From Actinomyces oris (GTDB taxonomy: Bacteria > Actinomycetota > Actinomycetes > Actinomycetales > Actinomycetaceae), in contig NZ_CP014232.1 in assembly GCF_001553935.1 (NCBI RefSeq), forward strand, positions 868,001 through 932,000: a stretch of 64,000 bases of DNA, in the 5' to 3' direction. The notes beneath the pieces were generated by a model. That model did not search any database, had not been told where the DNA came from, and worked only from the letters and a program-made list of their open reading frames with translations. Below are positions 1 to 9,121 of the stretch, one piece after another (the first letter of the stretch is position 1; every line of letters starts with the position of its first letter). The translations under genes and the position numbers were made by a program.

Positions 1-1641
1 AACCATCTCCGCGCGCAGCGCGGCCGCATCGGCTGCGTTCAGCCCACTGAGAGCGGCGACCGCCGAGGCGACCTGCCCGACGCTCAGCTCGCCGTCGGCC
101 ACCCCGGCCAGGGCGGCCACCGCCGTGGAGGCCTGCAGCGTGCGCCCCAGCCCTCCGCCCTGACGCAGCAGGATGACCGTGGGCTCGGCGGCACCCGGAA
201 TGAGGTGGCGCTCCTCGGTGACGTCGGGGGCCAGGAGCGGGCGCAGGTCGGCGACGGCCTCGTCGTCGAGGCCGGCGAGGCGCTCGCGCACCTCCAGCAC
301 CTCGGCGACATGCGGCCCCAGGACCCCTTGACCGGAGGTGGTCACCTCCTCCAGGAGGCGCCAGGGCTCGCGGGGGCTCTGGGGACGGTGGACGATGAGG
401 TAGCCGAAGCCGACGCCCCGCACGTCGCGGGCCTCGAAGTCATCGATCCACGCCTCCAGGGCTGAGTCGAAGGCCTGGAGGTCGCGCTCGGGGGTCAGGC
501 CGCCGTCGCGCAGCCACATGGTGGCGTACTCCACCGGGTCCTGAAGCTCGCGCTCAAGGATCCAGGCGTCGAGCCCCTCGGGGAGCCAGGCGGCCACGGC
601 GTCGCGCCACGAGCCGGCGCCACGATGCTCCCAGTTGCCGAGCATGACGGCGGTGGCGCCGGGTTCGAGGTGCTCGCCGAGCCCGGCGACGAGCCCCGGC
701 AGGATGGGGCCGCCGGCGTCGCGGTACTCCATGAGGGGCAGGCCGGCCTCGCGCACCGCCGGCGGAGTGAGGACGAAGGGCGGGTTGGAGGCGATGAGGT
801 CGAAGCGGCGGCCGGCCACCGGCTCCAGGAGGGAGCCACGCAGGAGCTCCAGGTGGCCGGCGTTGGAACCGGACTCGGAGGCGGCGTCGGCCTCTGAGTC
901 GAGGCCGGAACTGGGGGCGATGTCGGAGCCGGCGCCTGGAGCACCGGTGACGCTCACGCCGGCCAGGGCCGCGTTGAAGGCGGTGAAGGCCAGGGCGCGC
1001 GCGGAAATGTCGGTGGCCACCACGTGCTCGGCGTGACGCAGCAGGTAGAGGGTCTGGATGCCGCAGCCGCAGCCCAGGTCCAGGGCGGTGCCCACCCGTG
1101 TGCGCGGGGTCAGGCCCGCCAGGGTGAGGCCGGCGCCGCCGACGCCCAGGACGTGATCGGGGGCCAGGGCCCGGCCGGTGACGAGCTCGCCCAGGTCGGA
1201 GGCCACCCACCAGCGGACCTCACCGGCGTCGTCGATGGCCTCGTGGGGGCGCAGGTCGACCAGGGCACGGACGCACCCGGCCCCGTCGGGCTCGCCGACC
1301 AGGCCGATGGCGGTGGCGCCCGCCGCTGTCGTGCGAGGCAGGGCGGCGTCGAGAGCGGAGGCGGGGACCGGCTCACCGAGCATGAACAGGGCGGTCAGGA
1401 CGGCCACGGGCGAGGGGACGGGCCCGGCGGCCAGGGCGGCACGCACGGCTCGCAGGGCGGGCAGGCGGATCTCGCGGCGCAGGGCGGCGTCGGCGACCTC
1501 CCCCAGGAGGGCGGCCACCGCCTCCACGCCCCAGCCTGAGTCGGCCAGGTCCGCCCGCAGGCTCGCCGCCTGCTCGGGCGTGGCCGCCGGAGGCGGGAAG
1601 GAGGAGGACTCAGAGGCGGACCGGGCGCTCGCAGGGCTCAT
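1..1641 (-). CDS. SAM-dependent methyltransferase, cut by the left edge
   Basis: An open frame runs from ATG at 1641 to base 1 without a stop, so 547 residues are present and the C-terminus lies outside. A poorly conserved N-terminal domain is followed by a class I methyltransferase core. The AdoMet loop DLGCGCG is near residue 190, and the NPPF motif near residue 287 is typical of N5-glutamine and N6-adenine methyltransferases. The layout resembles actinobacterial two-domain methyltransferases of the HemK/RsmC-like type, but the substrate cannot be read from sequence. A Ser/Ala-rich loop of about 30 residues lies between the AdoMet motif and NPPF. The start codon is followed by a Ser/Ala-rich leader. 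No neighbour helps with the function. Confidence 0.8.
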   Translation of the reverse strand, partial: MSPASARSASESSSFPPPAATPEQAASLRADLADSGWGVEAVAALLGEVADAALRREIRLPALRAVRAALAAGPVPSPVAVLTALFMLGEPVPASALDAALPRTTAAGATAIGLVGEPDGAGCVRALVDLRPHEAIDDAGEVRWWVASDLGELVTGRALAPDHVLGVGGAGLTLAGLTPRTRVGTALDLGCGCGIQTLYLLRHAEHVVATDISARALAFTAFNAALAGVSVTGAPGAGSDIAPSSGLDSEADAASESGSNAGHLELLRGSLLEPVAGRRFDLIASNPPFVLTPPAVREAGLPLMEYRDAGGPILPGLVAGLGEHLEPGATAVMLGNWEHRGAGSWRDAVAAWLPEGLDAWILERELQDPVEYATMWLRDGGLTPERDLQAFDSALEAWIDDFEARDVRGVGFGYLIVHRPQSPREPWRLLEEVTTSGQGVLGPHVAEVLEVRERLAGLDDEAVADLRPLLAPDVTEERHLIPGAAEPTVILLRQGGGLGRTLQASTAVAALAGVADGELSVGQVASAVAALSGLNAADAAALRAEMV

Positions 1642-1727
1642 GGAACCGACCGTAACGCGGGGCGCCACTCATCTCCGGAGCCCCGCCGCACGGGAGAGCG
1701 CCGGGGTGCACGGGGCTCCCCACCGGC

Positions 1728-2737
1728 TCACAGGAGACGGGCGGCGAGCTCGGCGTACTGGCGGGTCCTGACCTCGACGTCGTCGATGTAGCTGATGAGC
1801 ATGACCTCCTCGGTGCCGTGGTTCTCGGCGAAGGAGGACAGGGCCTGGGCGACCTCGTCGTAGGTGCCCACGATGATGGCGGTGTCGCGCTCGAGGTAGC
1901 GTTCGACCTCGGCGCGGTAGGCGGCATCGAGAGTGGCCGGATCACGGAAGCGCATGGGGCGGCCGGTGCGCAGGCTGAAGCGGGCGTCGGCGGCCACGAG
2001 GGCCTGCTCACGGGCCTCCTCGCGGGTGGCGGCGGCGCTGACGCACAGGGCGGAGAGGGTCTGGCCCCCGTGGATGGAGCCGCGGCCGGACCCCTCGGGG
2101 AGGTGGGCGCGGTAGTGGTTCATGATCTCGACCTGCTGGTGGCCGGTGAAGAACTGGGCGTAGGCGTAGTTGAGGTCGTGGACGCCGGCCCAGGCGGCCG
2201 ACTGCCCCGAGGAGCCCAGGAGCCAGACCTCCGGCATCTGGGCCGGGAGGGGGTGGACCTCGACGGAGGCGTAGGGGTGGGTGGCGGGAAGCTCGTCGCG
2301 CAGGAGGGCGACCGTCTCCTCGATGAGGGTGTTGATGGCGTCGGGGTCGATGACGCGGCCCTGGTTGAGGGCTGCGGCCGCGCGCATGTCCCCGCCGGGG
2401 GCGCGGCCCAGGCCCATGTCGACGCGACCGGGGTGGAGGGTGGCCAGGGTGGCGAAGCGCTCGGCCATCTGGAGCGAGCCGTAGTGCATGGCCATGACGC
2501 CGCCCGAGCCCACCCGGATACGGTTGGTGGCGTCCAGGATGTGCATCATGAGCAGGTCGGGCGCCGAGGACAGGAAGGATCCCGTGTTGTGGTGCTCAGC
2601 CAGCCAGAGGCGGTGGTAGCCGGACTCCTCCAGGCCGCGTCCCAGGTGGACGAGGTCCTCCAGGGTGCGGCGAACGTCCCCCCCTCGAAGAGAGGGACCT
2701 GCTCGAGGACGCTGATCCGGCTGAGACGAGTACTCAT
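1728..2737 (-). pseudogene. LLM-class flavin-dependent oxidoreductase, frameshifted in a G tract
   Basis: The start ATG at 2737 has a good ribosome site (GGAGAA) and opens MSTRLSRISVLEQVPLFEGG, typical of bacterial luciferase-like monooxygenases. After a run of seven G (complement of 2678-2684) the frame is lost. One extra G, or two fewer, rejoins it to DVRRTLEDLVHLGRGLEESG and then to the intact remainder, which contains LAEHHN and RVGSGGVM. The repaired protein would be 336 residues, the normal family length. Members use FMN and a reduced cofactor; the substrate is unknown. Either the copy is inactive, or the G tract varies by slippage, or the base count is wrong here. The downstream part alone (1728-2549) lacks the N-terminal strand of the barrel. 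Confidence 0.85.
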
Positions 2738-3060
2738 GGCTTCTCCTGACCTGGTTGCGCGGGCGTGCGGCGACAGTGTGACAACACCGCCGGGCGGCGA
2801 TTCATTCCGACGGGGAGCACTGTCTGGTGGAGGCACTCAGCCGCCGGGCTCCGACAGCCGGGATCGGACGGCGTCACCACAGCGTCACCAGATAAGGTAT
2901 ACCTTCTTAAAAATAGGACACGGCTTAGTTGCACCTATGACCCTGTCCCCTTACGGTTGGACCGACGGAGCCGCCCCGCGCCGGCCCCACCCGGGCCGGC
3001 GCGGGCCAGCGCAGACCCGCACCAACTCGCACCGCGATTCGCATCTTTCAGGAGGCACCC
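2738..3060 (+). promoter_or_regulatory. ahpC upstream region with a 12-bp palindromic operator candidate
   Basis: This gene-free stretch lies between the divergent oxidoreductase and ahpC and has an AT-rich core unlike its surroundings. A perfect 12-bp palindrome, AAGGTATACCTT, sits at 2894-2905 and is followed by a TTAAAAATA run. The site looks like an operator over a promoter. Peroxide or metal regulators (OxyR, PerR/Fur or DtxR type) commonly control ahpC, but this palindrome matches no consensus well enough to name one. A strong ribosome site, AGGAGG, precedes the ahpC start. Confidence 0.5.
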
Positions 3061-3639
3061 ATGGCCGTTCTCACCATCGGAGACCAGTTCCCCGCCTACG
3101 AGCTCACCGCCGTCGTTCCCGGCAACCTCAAGGAGGTTGAGGCCAGCAAGCCCGAGGACTACTTCACCACCGTCTCCTCGCAGGTCCCCGCCGGCACCTG
3201 GCGCGTCGTCTTCTTCTGGCCCAAGGACTTCACCTTCGTGTGCCCCACCGAGATCGCCGCCTTCGGCGACCTCTACCAGGACTTCAAGGACCGCGACTGC
3301 GAGGTCGTGGGCGTCTCGGTGGACAACGAGTACACCCACTACGCCTGGCGCCGCAGCCACGACAAGCTCCAGGACCTGCCCTTCCCCATGGCCAGCGACC
3401 TCAACCGCGAGCTCACCGAGGCCCTGGGCATCAAGCGCGCCACCGGTGAGGCCGACCGCGCCACCTTCATCATCGACCCCCACAACGTCATCCAGTCGGT
3501 CTCCGTGACCGCCGACTCCGTGGGCCGCAACACCGAGGAGATCCTGCGCCAGCTCGACGCCCTCCAGTCCGACGAGCTGTGCGCCTGCAACTGGCAGGCC
3601 GGCGCCGCCACCATCGACGCCCTGGGCCAGATGGGCTGA
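3061..3639 (+). CDS. ahpC: Alkyl hydroperoxide reductase AhpC (2-Cys peroxiredoxin)
   Basis: This 192-residue peroxiredoxin reduces hydrogen peroxide, alkyl peroxides and possibly peroxynitrite in the cytoplasm. The peroxidatic cysteine is Cys61 in [10 protein letters not shown]-terminal cysteines Cys174 and Cys176 (ELCACNW) supply the resolving thiol, as in the actinobacterial AhpC branch that pairs with AhpD rather than AhpF. The start is fixed by AGGAGG seven bases upstream. ahpD follows 56 bases later on the same strand, so the two form an operon, and the AT-rich region upstream carries a candidate operator. Assignment is secure from motifs and partner. Confidence 0.97.
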   Translation: MAVLTIGDQFPAYELTAVVPGNLKEVEASKPEDYFTTVSSQVPAGTWRVVFFWPKDFTFVCPTEIAAFGDLYQDFKDRDCEVVGVSVDNEYTHYAWRRSHDKLQDLPFPMASDLNRELTEALGIKRATGEADRATFIIDPHNVIQSVSVTADSVGRNTEEILRQLDALQSDELCACNWQAGAATIDALGQMG

Positions 3640-3695
3640 CGGGCCCCGCCCCAGCCCCTGACCTCGCCATCTCCACGACGACGAAACGAGAACAC

Positions 3696-4226
3696 ATGAG
3701 CATCGACAACCTGCGCTCCGCCCTGCCCGAGTGGGCCAAGGACCTCTCCCTGAACCTGTCCACCCTGTCCCGCTCCTCCTCGCTGACCGAGCAGCAGCAG
3801 TGGGGCACCTTCGTGGCCGCGGCCGCCGCGACCCGCAACGAGTCCGTGCTGGTCCAGGTCATGGAGGACGCCCGCACCCACCTGTCCGAGGAGGCCATCA
3901 ACGCCGCCCTGGGCGCCGCCTCCATCATGGCGATGAACAACGTCGCCTACCGCACGCGCCACTTCCTGGGCTCGGCCTACGAGAACGAGCGCATGGGCCT
4001 GCGCATGAACATCATCAGCACCTCCGGCGGTGTGGACAAGGTCGACTTCGAGCTGTGGAGCCTGGCCGTGTCCACCATCAACGGCTGCGAGAAGTGCGTG
4101 ACCGCCCACGAGGCCACGGTGCGCGGCGAGGGCCTGAGCACCGAGCAGGTCTGGGAGGCCGTGCGCATCGCCGCCACCCTGACCGGCGTGGCCCAGGCGG
4201 TCGGCGTCGTCGAGACCCTCGACTGA
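3696..4226 (+). CDS. ahpD: Alkyl hydroperoxidase AhpD (AhpC reductase)
   Basis: A 176-residue helical protein of the AhpD/CMD family that regenerates AhpC. The redox motif is Cys131-Glu-Lys-Cys134 with His138 ([10 protein letters not shown]), and a conserved acidic residue lies before it; together they form the known proton-relay site. In mycobacteria AhpD takes electrons from dihydrolipoamide via Lpd and a lipoyl carrier, and the same role is likely here. The start [10 protein letters not shown] aligns with family N-termini; an in-frame extension upstream would overlap ahpC and is rejected. A strong terminator follows, closing the operon. Confidence 0.96.
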   Translation: MSIDNLRSALPEWAKDLSLNLSTLSRSSSLTEQQQWGTFVAAAAATRNESVLVQVMEDARTHLSEEAINAALGAASIMAMNNVAYRTRHFLGSAYENERMGLRMNIISTSGGVDKVDFELWSLAVSTINGCEKCVTAHEATVRGEGLSTEQVWEAVRIAATLTGVAQAVGVVETLD

Positions 4227-4245
4227 CCCGATCACCACGATCACG

Positions 4246-4292
4246 ACGGCGGCCGCCGGCTCCCCTCAGGGGGACCGGCGGCCGCCGTCTTA
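4246..4292 (+). terminator. Terminator after ahpCD
   Basis: Perfect 14-bp arms (4246-4259 and 4275-4288, ACGGCGGCCGCCGG and its complement) enclose an inner CCCC/GGGG stem, followed by CTTAT. It lies between ahpD and the convergent PH-domain gene and may serve both. Confidence 0.8.
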
Positions 4293-4342
4293 TCAGCGTA
4301 TCTGCGCTGTATCTGCGCCCTGTATCGACGCCTCGGTGCCGC

Positions 4343-4855
4343 TCAGCTGCGGGGGTCGGCGTCGATGGCGCCCTGGGTGTCGTTGAAGATCAGGTTGGAG
4401 ATCTCGACCTGGACCGTCTCGACGTGGGGGACGTCGTGCAGTAGGAGCGGGTCATCGGCGGAGGTCTGCAGGGCCAGCGTGCCGCAGCCGAAGAAACGGT
4501 CGGTGACGTCCTTGTCCATCTGGATGTCGGAGATCCGGGTCAGGGGCAGGTCGTGGCCGACACGGCTGATGATGCCGGAGCGGGTGATGATGCGCTTGGT
4601 GGTGATGGTGTAGGTGTGCATGTACCACTGCAGCCATGGCAGGAGCAGCAGGGGGACGCTCACGACGAGGATCACCACCCAGATCGCCACGATGCCCCAG
4701 GGCTGCCAGGTGGTGGGGGCCATGACCGAGGCGACGACGCCGACCACGAGCAGGAGGATCTCGACGACGAACCGCCACAGGAGGACCTTGATGTGGGTGT
4801 GCATGTGCCGCACCACGACCTCGTCGCGGCTCAGCAGCTTCTTCGACAGTGCCAT
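4343..4855 (-). CDS. PH-domain (bPH2/DUF304-type) membrane protein
   Basis: A 170-residue protein starting MALSKKLLSRDEVVVRHMHT. Two hydrophobic helices at about residues 20-42 and 50-70 are followed by a bacterial PH-like domain with the TITTKRIITRSGII strand pattern typical of the family. It would sit in the cytoplasmic membrane with the PH domain inside. The biochemical role of these proteins is unknown. The ATG at 4855 was chosen because the hydrophobic pair directly follows; an in-frame extension upstream reads as low-complexity Arg/Gly sequence. It lies just downstream of the tad genes on the same strand, but 83 bases separate them and a link is unproven. Confidence 0.85.
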   Translation of the reverse strand: MALSKKLLSRDEVVVRHMHTHIKVLLWRFVVEILLLVVGVVASVMAPTTWQPWGIVAIWVVILVVSVPLLLLPWLQWYMHTYTITTKRIITRSGIISRVGHDLPLTRISDIQMDKDVTDRFFGCGTLALQTSADDPLLLHDVPHVETVQVEISNLIFNDTQGAIDADPRS

Positions 4856-4938
4856 GCCCCCATCGTGCCAGGCTGCCGGGGGTTCGCGCACCCAAGAGGG
4901 CAGGAGTACCCGCTTGAGCGTGCCTCGGGCGGGCGTCG

Positions 4939-6261
4939 TCACCCACTGAGCATGCTCATGCCGACCGAGGCGACGACTGGCGCGATCCCCAGGATGACGA
5001 AGGCTGGCAGGTGGCAGGCGCCCAGCGGCAGGACCAGGCGCACCGCGAGGCGCTCGGCGGCCTCCTCGTCGCGGGCGTGCCGCCCCGCGCGCAGGCTCGC
5101 CGCCGTCGCCGCCAGGAGGGCGGCCGGTGAGGCCCCGTCCTCCCAGCCGGGGCGCAGGCAGGACTCCAGGCGGGAGCGCCGTGCCCTCCACCGATCGTCC
5201 TCGGGAGCCTGCCAGGCATCCTCCCACGGGGCGCCCAGCAGCAGGGCCCGCCCCACGACCCCAAGCCCCTCCTCCTCCAGAGCCTCCCCTAAGGCGGTGA
5301 GTACCCCGGGCACCGAGGCTCCGGCGCTCAGGGCGGCGGAGGCCAGGTCCAGGACCAGGGCCTCATCGACGACGTCGCCCTCCGCCGTCGCGGCGCGGAC
5401 GAGACGCCTGGTCACCAGGTGCCCCACCACCATGAGCCCGATCCCCAGCGCCCCCACGGCGCTGCCGAGACCGCCGTCGAGCAGGAGGGAGGCGGGGTCG
5501 GCGCCCACGAGCATCCCCAGCCCCAGGCCGACCACGGGCAGGCACGCCAGGAGCCGGGCAGTGGTGCGGGGCCCGGCCAGGGCGGCACGGCGGGAGGCCT
5601 CGGCGCGACCGGACTCGGCCACCCCACCGGCCACGGTCTGGAGGATGTCGGCCAGGGGCGCTCCCAAAGCGGTCGACAGGCGGCAGGAGGCGACGGCGCC
5701 CGGCACTCCGGCGGCGGTGGCCCGCCTCTGCCGGGCCCGCCGGCCGCGCGGGGGCGGGTGCCAGCGCAGGCGCCCCTTGCTCCATCGGGGCAGCCACGAG
5801 TCGTGCTGGAGGTCCGCGAGCGCGCGCAGCACGGGCGGGACGCCGTCCTCGTCGGGCTCGGCGCCCTCGGTGAGGCCGGCACGCCCGCAGGCGCGCGTCC
5901 AGGCCCGCTGCGGGGTCGCGCCGGCGCGCAGGAGGCTGGCGACCTCGGTGAGCAGCAGCCCGAGGTCCGGTTCTGGTGCCCCGGTGCGTCGGGAGTGCAG
6001 CGCGTCGAGCGCCGCCTGCCGCATCGTCGGGCGTGCCTGGGCCGCGGGGGTGCCCGTGGTCCAGCCGCGGGGCAGGTCGCGGCGGGCCGGCAGCAGGAGC
6101 ACGGCGGCGGCCAGGGCGACCAGGACCGCCGCGATCCAGGCGCCCGGCACCGGGCCTCCCGCCGTCCCACCCACCAGCCCGGCCAGGCGGGCTGCCGGGG
6201 GTGGGATCGCGGCCGTGCCCGTCACGCAGGCCACGCCCACCCAGCTGGTCACACCCGTCAT
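4939..6261 (-). CDS. TadB/TadC fused platform protein (type II secretion F family)
   Basis: A 440-residue inner-membrane protein covering what is usually two genes, tadB and tadC. Hydrophobic segments occur at about residues 35-65, 240-300 and 400-440, with two cytoplasmic helical regions of the GspF/T2SSF type (for example LSTALGAPLADILQTVAGGV and LASAALSAGASVPGVLTALG). It would form the membrane platform over the TadA ATPase for Flp/Tad pili or a related secretion device. Its ATG overlaps the tadA stop by four bases (ATGA), so translation is coupled. No flp, tadE or tadF gene follows; the next gene is the PH-domain protein. Confidence 0.85.
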   Translation of the reverse strand: MTGVTSWVGVACVTGTAAIPPPAARLAGLVGGTAGGPVPGAWIAAVLVALAAAVLLLPARRDLPRGWTTGTPAAQARPTMRQAALDALHSRRTGAPEPDLGLLLTEVASLLRAGATPQRAWTRACGRAGLTEGAEPDEDGVPPVLRALADLQHDSWLPRWSKGRLRWHPPPRGRRARQRRATAAGVPGAVASCRLSTALGAPLADILQTVAGGVAESGRAEASRRAALAGPRTTARLLACLPVVGLGLGMLVGADPASLLLDGGLGSAVGALGIGLMVVGHLVTRRLVRAATAEGDVVDEALVLDLASAALSAGASVPGVLTALGEALEEEGLGVVGRALLLGAPWEDAWQAPEDDRWRARRSRLESCLRPGWEDGASPAALLAATAASLRAGRHARDEEAAERLAVRLVLPLGACHLPAFVILGIAPVVASVGMSMLSG

Positions 6262-7514
6262 ACCGATCTCCTCTCCCCCGCCCCGGGCAGTCCGTCAAGG
6301 CCGGTGCGGGCCAGGGCCTGTGGGCCGATCAGCTCCCGCAACGCTGATACGGCCGGGCCGGGTCTGAGTCGGCCGTCGCCCGTCACGTGCAGGGCCTCCT
6401 CGCAGATGAGAACCGCTCCGGCCGGGCTTACCCCGCGCCGCAGCACGCCGATGGAGGCGACGTACCGGCGTGCCCCGGTGGTGCCGGCCTGCCGGCGCAG
6501 GTGGACGACGGCGTCGAGGGCGCTGGCCGCCTGGGCGGCGACAGCCGCCTCGTCGAGTCCCGCGAGGGCCCCCAGGGCGGTCAGGCGGGCAGGGACGTCG
6601 GCGGGAGAGTTGGCGTGGAGGGTGGCCCAGCCGCCCTCGTGGCCGGTGTTGAGGGCGGTGAGGACATCGCGCACCTCGGGGCCTCGGCACTCTCCCAGGA
6701 CGATCCGGTCGGGCCGCATGCGCAGGGCGGTGCGCACCAGGGAGGTCATGGCGACCGCCCCGACTCCCTGGACGTTGGCGCCGCGCTCCTGGAGGTGGAC
6801 GACGTGGGGGTGGCGGGGGCGCAGCTCGCTGGCCTCCTCGATGCACACGATGCGCTCGGTGGCCGGGACGAGTGAGAGCAGGGCGGCCAGGAGAGTGGTC
6901 TTGCCGGTACCGGTGGCGCCGGTGACCAGGCAGCTGGCGCGGCCGGCCACCAGGGCGGCCAGGACCTCGTCCAGGCCGGGAGCGATCGTGCCGGCGGCGG
7001 TCAGCTCGTCCAAGGTGAAGCCGCGGCGGCGCTTGGTGCGCAGACTGATGAGAGTGCCATCGGCGCTCAGGGGCGGCAGCACCGCGTTGAGTCGGGTGCC
7101 GTCGGGCAGAGTGGCGTCGACGACGGGGCAGGCGTCGTCGAGGCGCTTATGCGCGGAGGCGGCCATGCGCACGGCCAGGGCCCGCACCTCGGGCTCATCC
7201 ATGGCGGCTGCGGGGACCGGTTCGAGGCCGCGCCCCCGGTCGATCCAGGTGCGCCCGTCGCTGACGAGGACGTCGGTGACGCCCTCGGTCTCGATGAGGG
7301 GCTGGAGGATCGGCCCGGCGCCGTCGACGTCGGCGCGCACCCTCTGGCCCAGGCGCGCCATCCCCACCTGTCCGGTGGCGGGGGCGGCGGCATCGTTGAG
7401 GGCCTCCTCCAGACCCACGCCGCGAGCCAGGGCGCTGCGGACACGGGCGAGCTCGGGGCCGTCTGCCCCACCCCCGCCGGAGGCACCCGGCTGACCGGGA
7501 CTCACCGGGACCAT
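6258..7514 (-). CDS. tadA: TadA-family secretion ATPase (CpaF/VirB11 type)
   Basis: A 418-residue hexameric traffic ATPase. The Walker A motif GATGTGKTT lies at residues 199-207; Walker B (RIVLGECRG) and the His box GGWATLHANS follow. The N-terminal part carries the usual DVLVSDGRTWIDRG strand. It would power assembly or retraction of Tad pili at the cytoplasmic face of TadB/C. The start overlaps the upstream ssd gene by 13 bases and the stop overlaps tadBC by four, so ssd-tadA-tadBC form one tightly coupled operon. Confidence 0.93.
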   Translation of the reverse strand: MVPVSPGQPGASGGGGADGPELARVRSALARGVGLEEALNDAAAPATGQVGMARLGQRVRADVDGAGPILQPLIETEGVTDVLVSDGRTWIDRGRGLEPVPAAAMDEPEVRALAVRMAASAHKRLDDACPVVDATLPDGTRLNAVLPPLSADGTLISLRTKRRRGFTLDELTAAGTIAPGLDEVLAALVAGRASCLVTGATGTGKTTLLAALLSLVPATERIVCIEEASELRPRHPHVVHLQERGANVQGVGAVAMTSLVRTALRMRPDRIVLGECRGPEVRDVLTALNTGHEGGWATLHANSPADVPARLTALGALAGLDEAAVAAQAASALDAVVHLRRQAGTTGARRYVASIGVLRRGVSPAGAVLICEEALHVTGDGRLRPGPAVSALRELIGPQALARTGLDGLPGAGERRSV

Positions 7515-8746
7515 GACTGCCTCCTGGACTGATCGCCTGACTGATTCACTGACTGGCTCGTTGGCCGGCTCGCCGACTGATTCGCCAACTGGTTCGTTGT
7601 GCGGGTCTCCGACGCTGCGGCGTCGGCGAGCCGGGGCAGCAGCTCGCGGGCCAGGGCGCTCGCGGCGCGCCGGAGGGCCGAGCGGGCCCGCACCGGGTCC
7701 TCCCCGAGGGCCAGCCGCTTGGCCAGGACCCGGTCGGTGGGCACCTGCCCCAGGACCGGGCAGCCGGTGATGAGCTCGAGGTCCTCGGCGAGGACGTCCT
7801 CACCCACCTGGCGCGCCACGAGCCAGACCGGCACCCCAGCAGCGGCGTCGGCGGCCGCGGCGGCTTCAGCATCGGCGGCCACGACAGCGGCGGGCGCCGT
7901 GCCCCGCAGTCGCGAGGCGATGCTCTCGGCGGCGACGGCCGAGCGCAGGTCGAGCCCGGTGACGATAAGGACCCCGGCGCCCGGCGGCGGGGACGCCCCG
8001 CGGGGCAGGTCCACCAGCACGACGTCATGCTCGGCCCGCATGGCCTCCAGGACCGCCGCCGCGCACGGCAGGGGGCCTCCGCGCACATCCCCGGTGAGGA
8101 CCGGCATGGCGTGCCACACGGGCAGGGCCCCGACGAGGTGGCCGGGCCGGAAGGCCGACTCCTCGGCCGGCAGGTCCGCCCAGCGCAGCCCGGTCAAGAC
8201 GCTCTGCCCGCACAGGAGGTCCAGGCCGCCGGTGGGGTCGAGGTCCATCATCGCCACCCGTCTGCCCGCGCGGCCCAGCGCCCACGCCAGGTGCAGCAAC
8301 AGGACGCTGGCCCCCAGGCCCCCGCGGGCGCCGGTGACGGCCAGGACCTGTGCGGCACGACGTCCGCGGCCACTCCCGACGGGGGCGGACGCCCACAGCG
8401 GCTCCGACGCTGGTTCCGGCGGTGACTCCGACAGTGAGCAGCCCGAGCGTGCCCATCCCTGGCTCGTCCCCCTCTCCCCCGTCTGTGTCTCACCACCGGG
8501 ATGCACAGGCCGGCCGGCGGAGGGCCTCAGGGGAGGGAAGGAGACGTCCCGGCCGTCCCACACCTGCGATCCTCCCATCACCCCCGAGGCCGGGGCCTCC
8601 TCCCCAGGCTCCTGCACCGCCTCCTCCCCGAGCCCCTCCAGTGCCGGGATAGTCAGCGTCTGCTCCGACTGCTCCCACTGGCCCGGCTGTCCCCTGCGGC
8701 GCCCCGCTGGAACAGGCGCCTGCCTCACAGGCATCTCCACCGGCAT
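7502..8746 (-). CDS. ssd: Ssd/CpaE-like MinD-family protein with degenerate P-loop
   Basis: A 414-residue protein beginning with a Pro/Glu-rich linker of about 130 residues, then a MinD/ParA-like domain. At the P-loop (residues 139-147) the sequence reads GARGGLGAS, so the Lys expected in GVGKS is Ala. The later DLDPTGGLDLL and VLVDLPRG segments fit the fold. Family members (septum-site protein Ssd, CpaE) place Tad machinery or affect septation. The C-terminal 30 residues are a Gln/Ser/Asn tail made of short repeats (NQS, SQS, DQS), visible in DNA as diverged copies of a roughly 12-base unit around 7525-7600. The start has GGAGAGG upstream. The gene leads the ssd-tadA-tadBC operon. Confidence 0.85.
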   Translation of the reverse strand: MPVEMPVRQAPVPAGRRRGQPGQWEQSEQTLTIPALEGLGEEAVQEPGEEAPASGVMGGSQVWDGRDVSFPPLRPSAGRPVHPGGETQTGERGTSQGWARSGCSLSESPPEPASEPLWASAPVGSGRGRRAAQVLAVTGARGGLGASVLLLHLAWALGRAGRRVAMMDLDPTGGLDLLCGQSVLTGLRWADLPAEESAFRPGHLVGALPVWHAMPVLTGDVRGGPLPCAAAVLEAMRAEHDVVLVDLPRGASPPPGAGVLIVTGLDLRSAVAAESIASRLRGTAPAAVVAADAEAAAAADAAAGVPVWLVARQVGEDVLAEDLELITGCPVLGQVPTDRVLAKRLALGEDPVRARSALRRAASALARELLPRLADAAASETRTTNQLANQSASRPTSQSVNQSGDQSRRQSWSR

Positions 8747-9121
8747 CGCCCTCTCCTTTCGGTTCCCTCACTGTCTCCCCGGTCCTGCCCAAGGCCGGCC
8801 GTTGCCACGACCGTTGCCACAGCCGCCTCCCGGCTCCCCGGCCGCTACCCCGCGAGTGGTACGGCGGTACTGCGGCGCCGCCGCCGGCGGCTCTCCACCA
8901 GGGTGCGGGCCCGCCCGCGGCTGCGCTCGGCGGCGTCGTCGGCCCTGTGGAGACGGGATGCAGAATCCGACCTGTGGCCCCGCGCCCACCGCGTCCCACC
9001 GCGCCCCACCGCGGCCCGGGACCGCCCCGGACCGCCCAGCACGGCAGCCCCGGCGACGGCGCAGGCAACCGCAGGGCTCACACACCTGACACCGGAGCTC
9101 CCCTCGTGGTGAGATGGGTCC
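8747..9121. other. Divergent intergenic region, ssd / HAD phosphatase
   Basis: 375 bases without a gene. It must hold the promoters for the ssd-tad operon (minus) and the HAD gene (plus). The sequence is extremely GC-rich, and I see no clear -10/-35 pair, operator or repeat. Confidence 0.6.
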
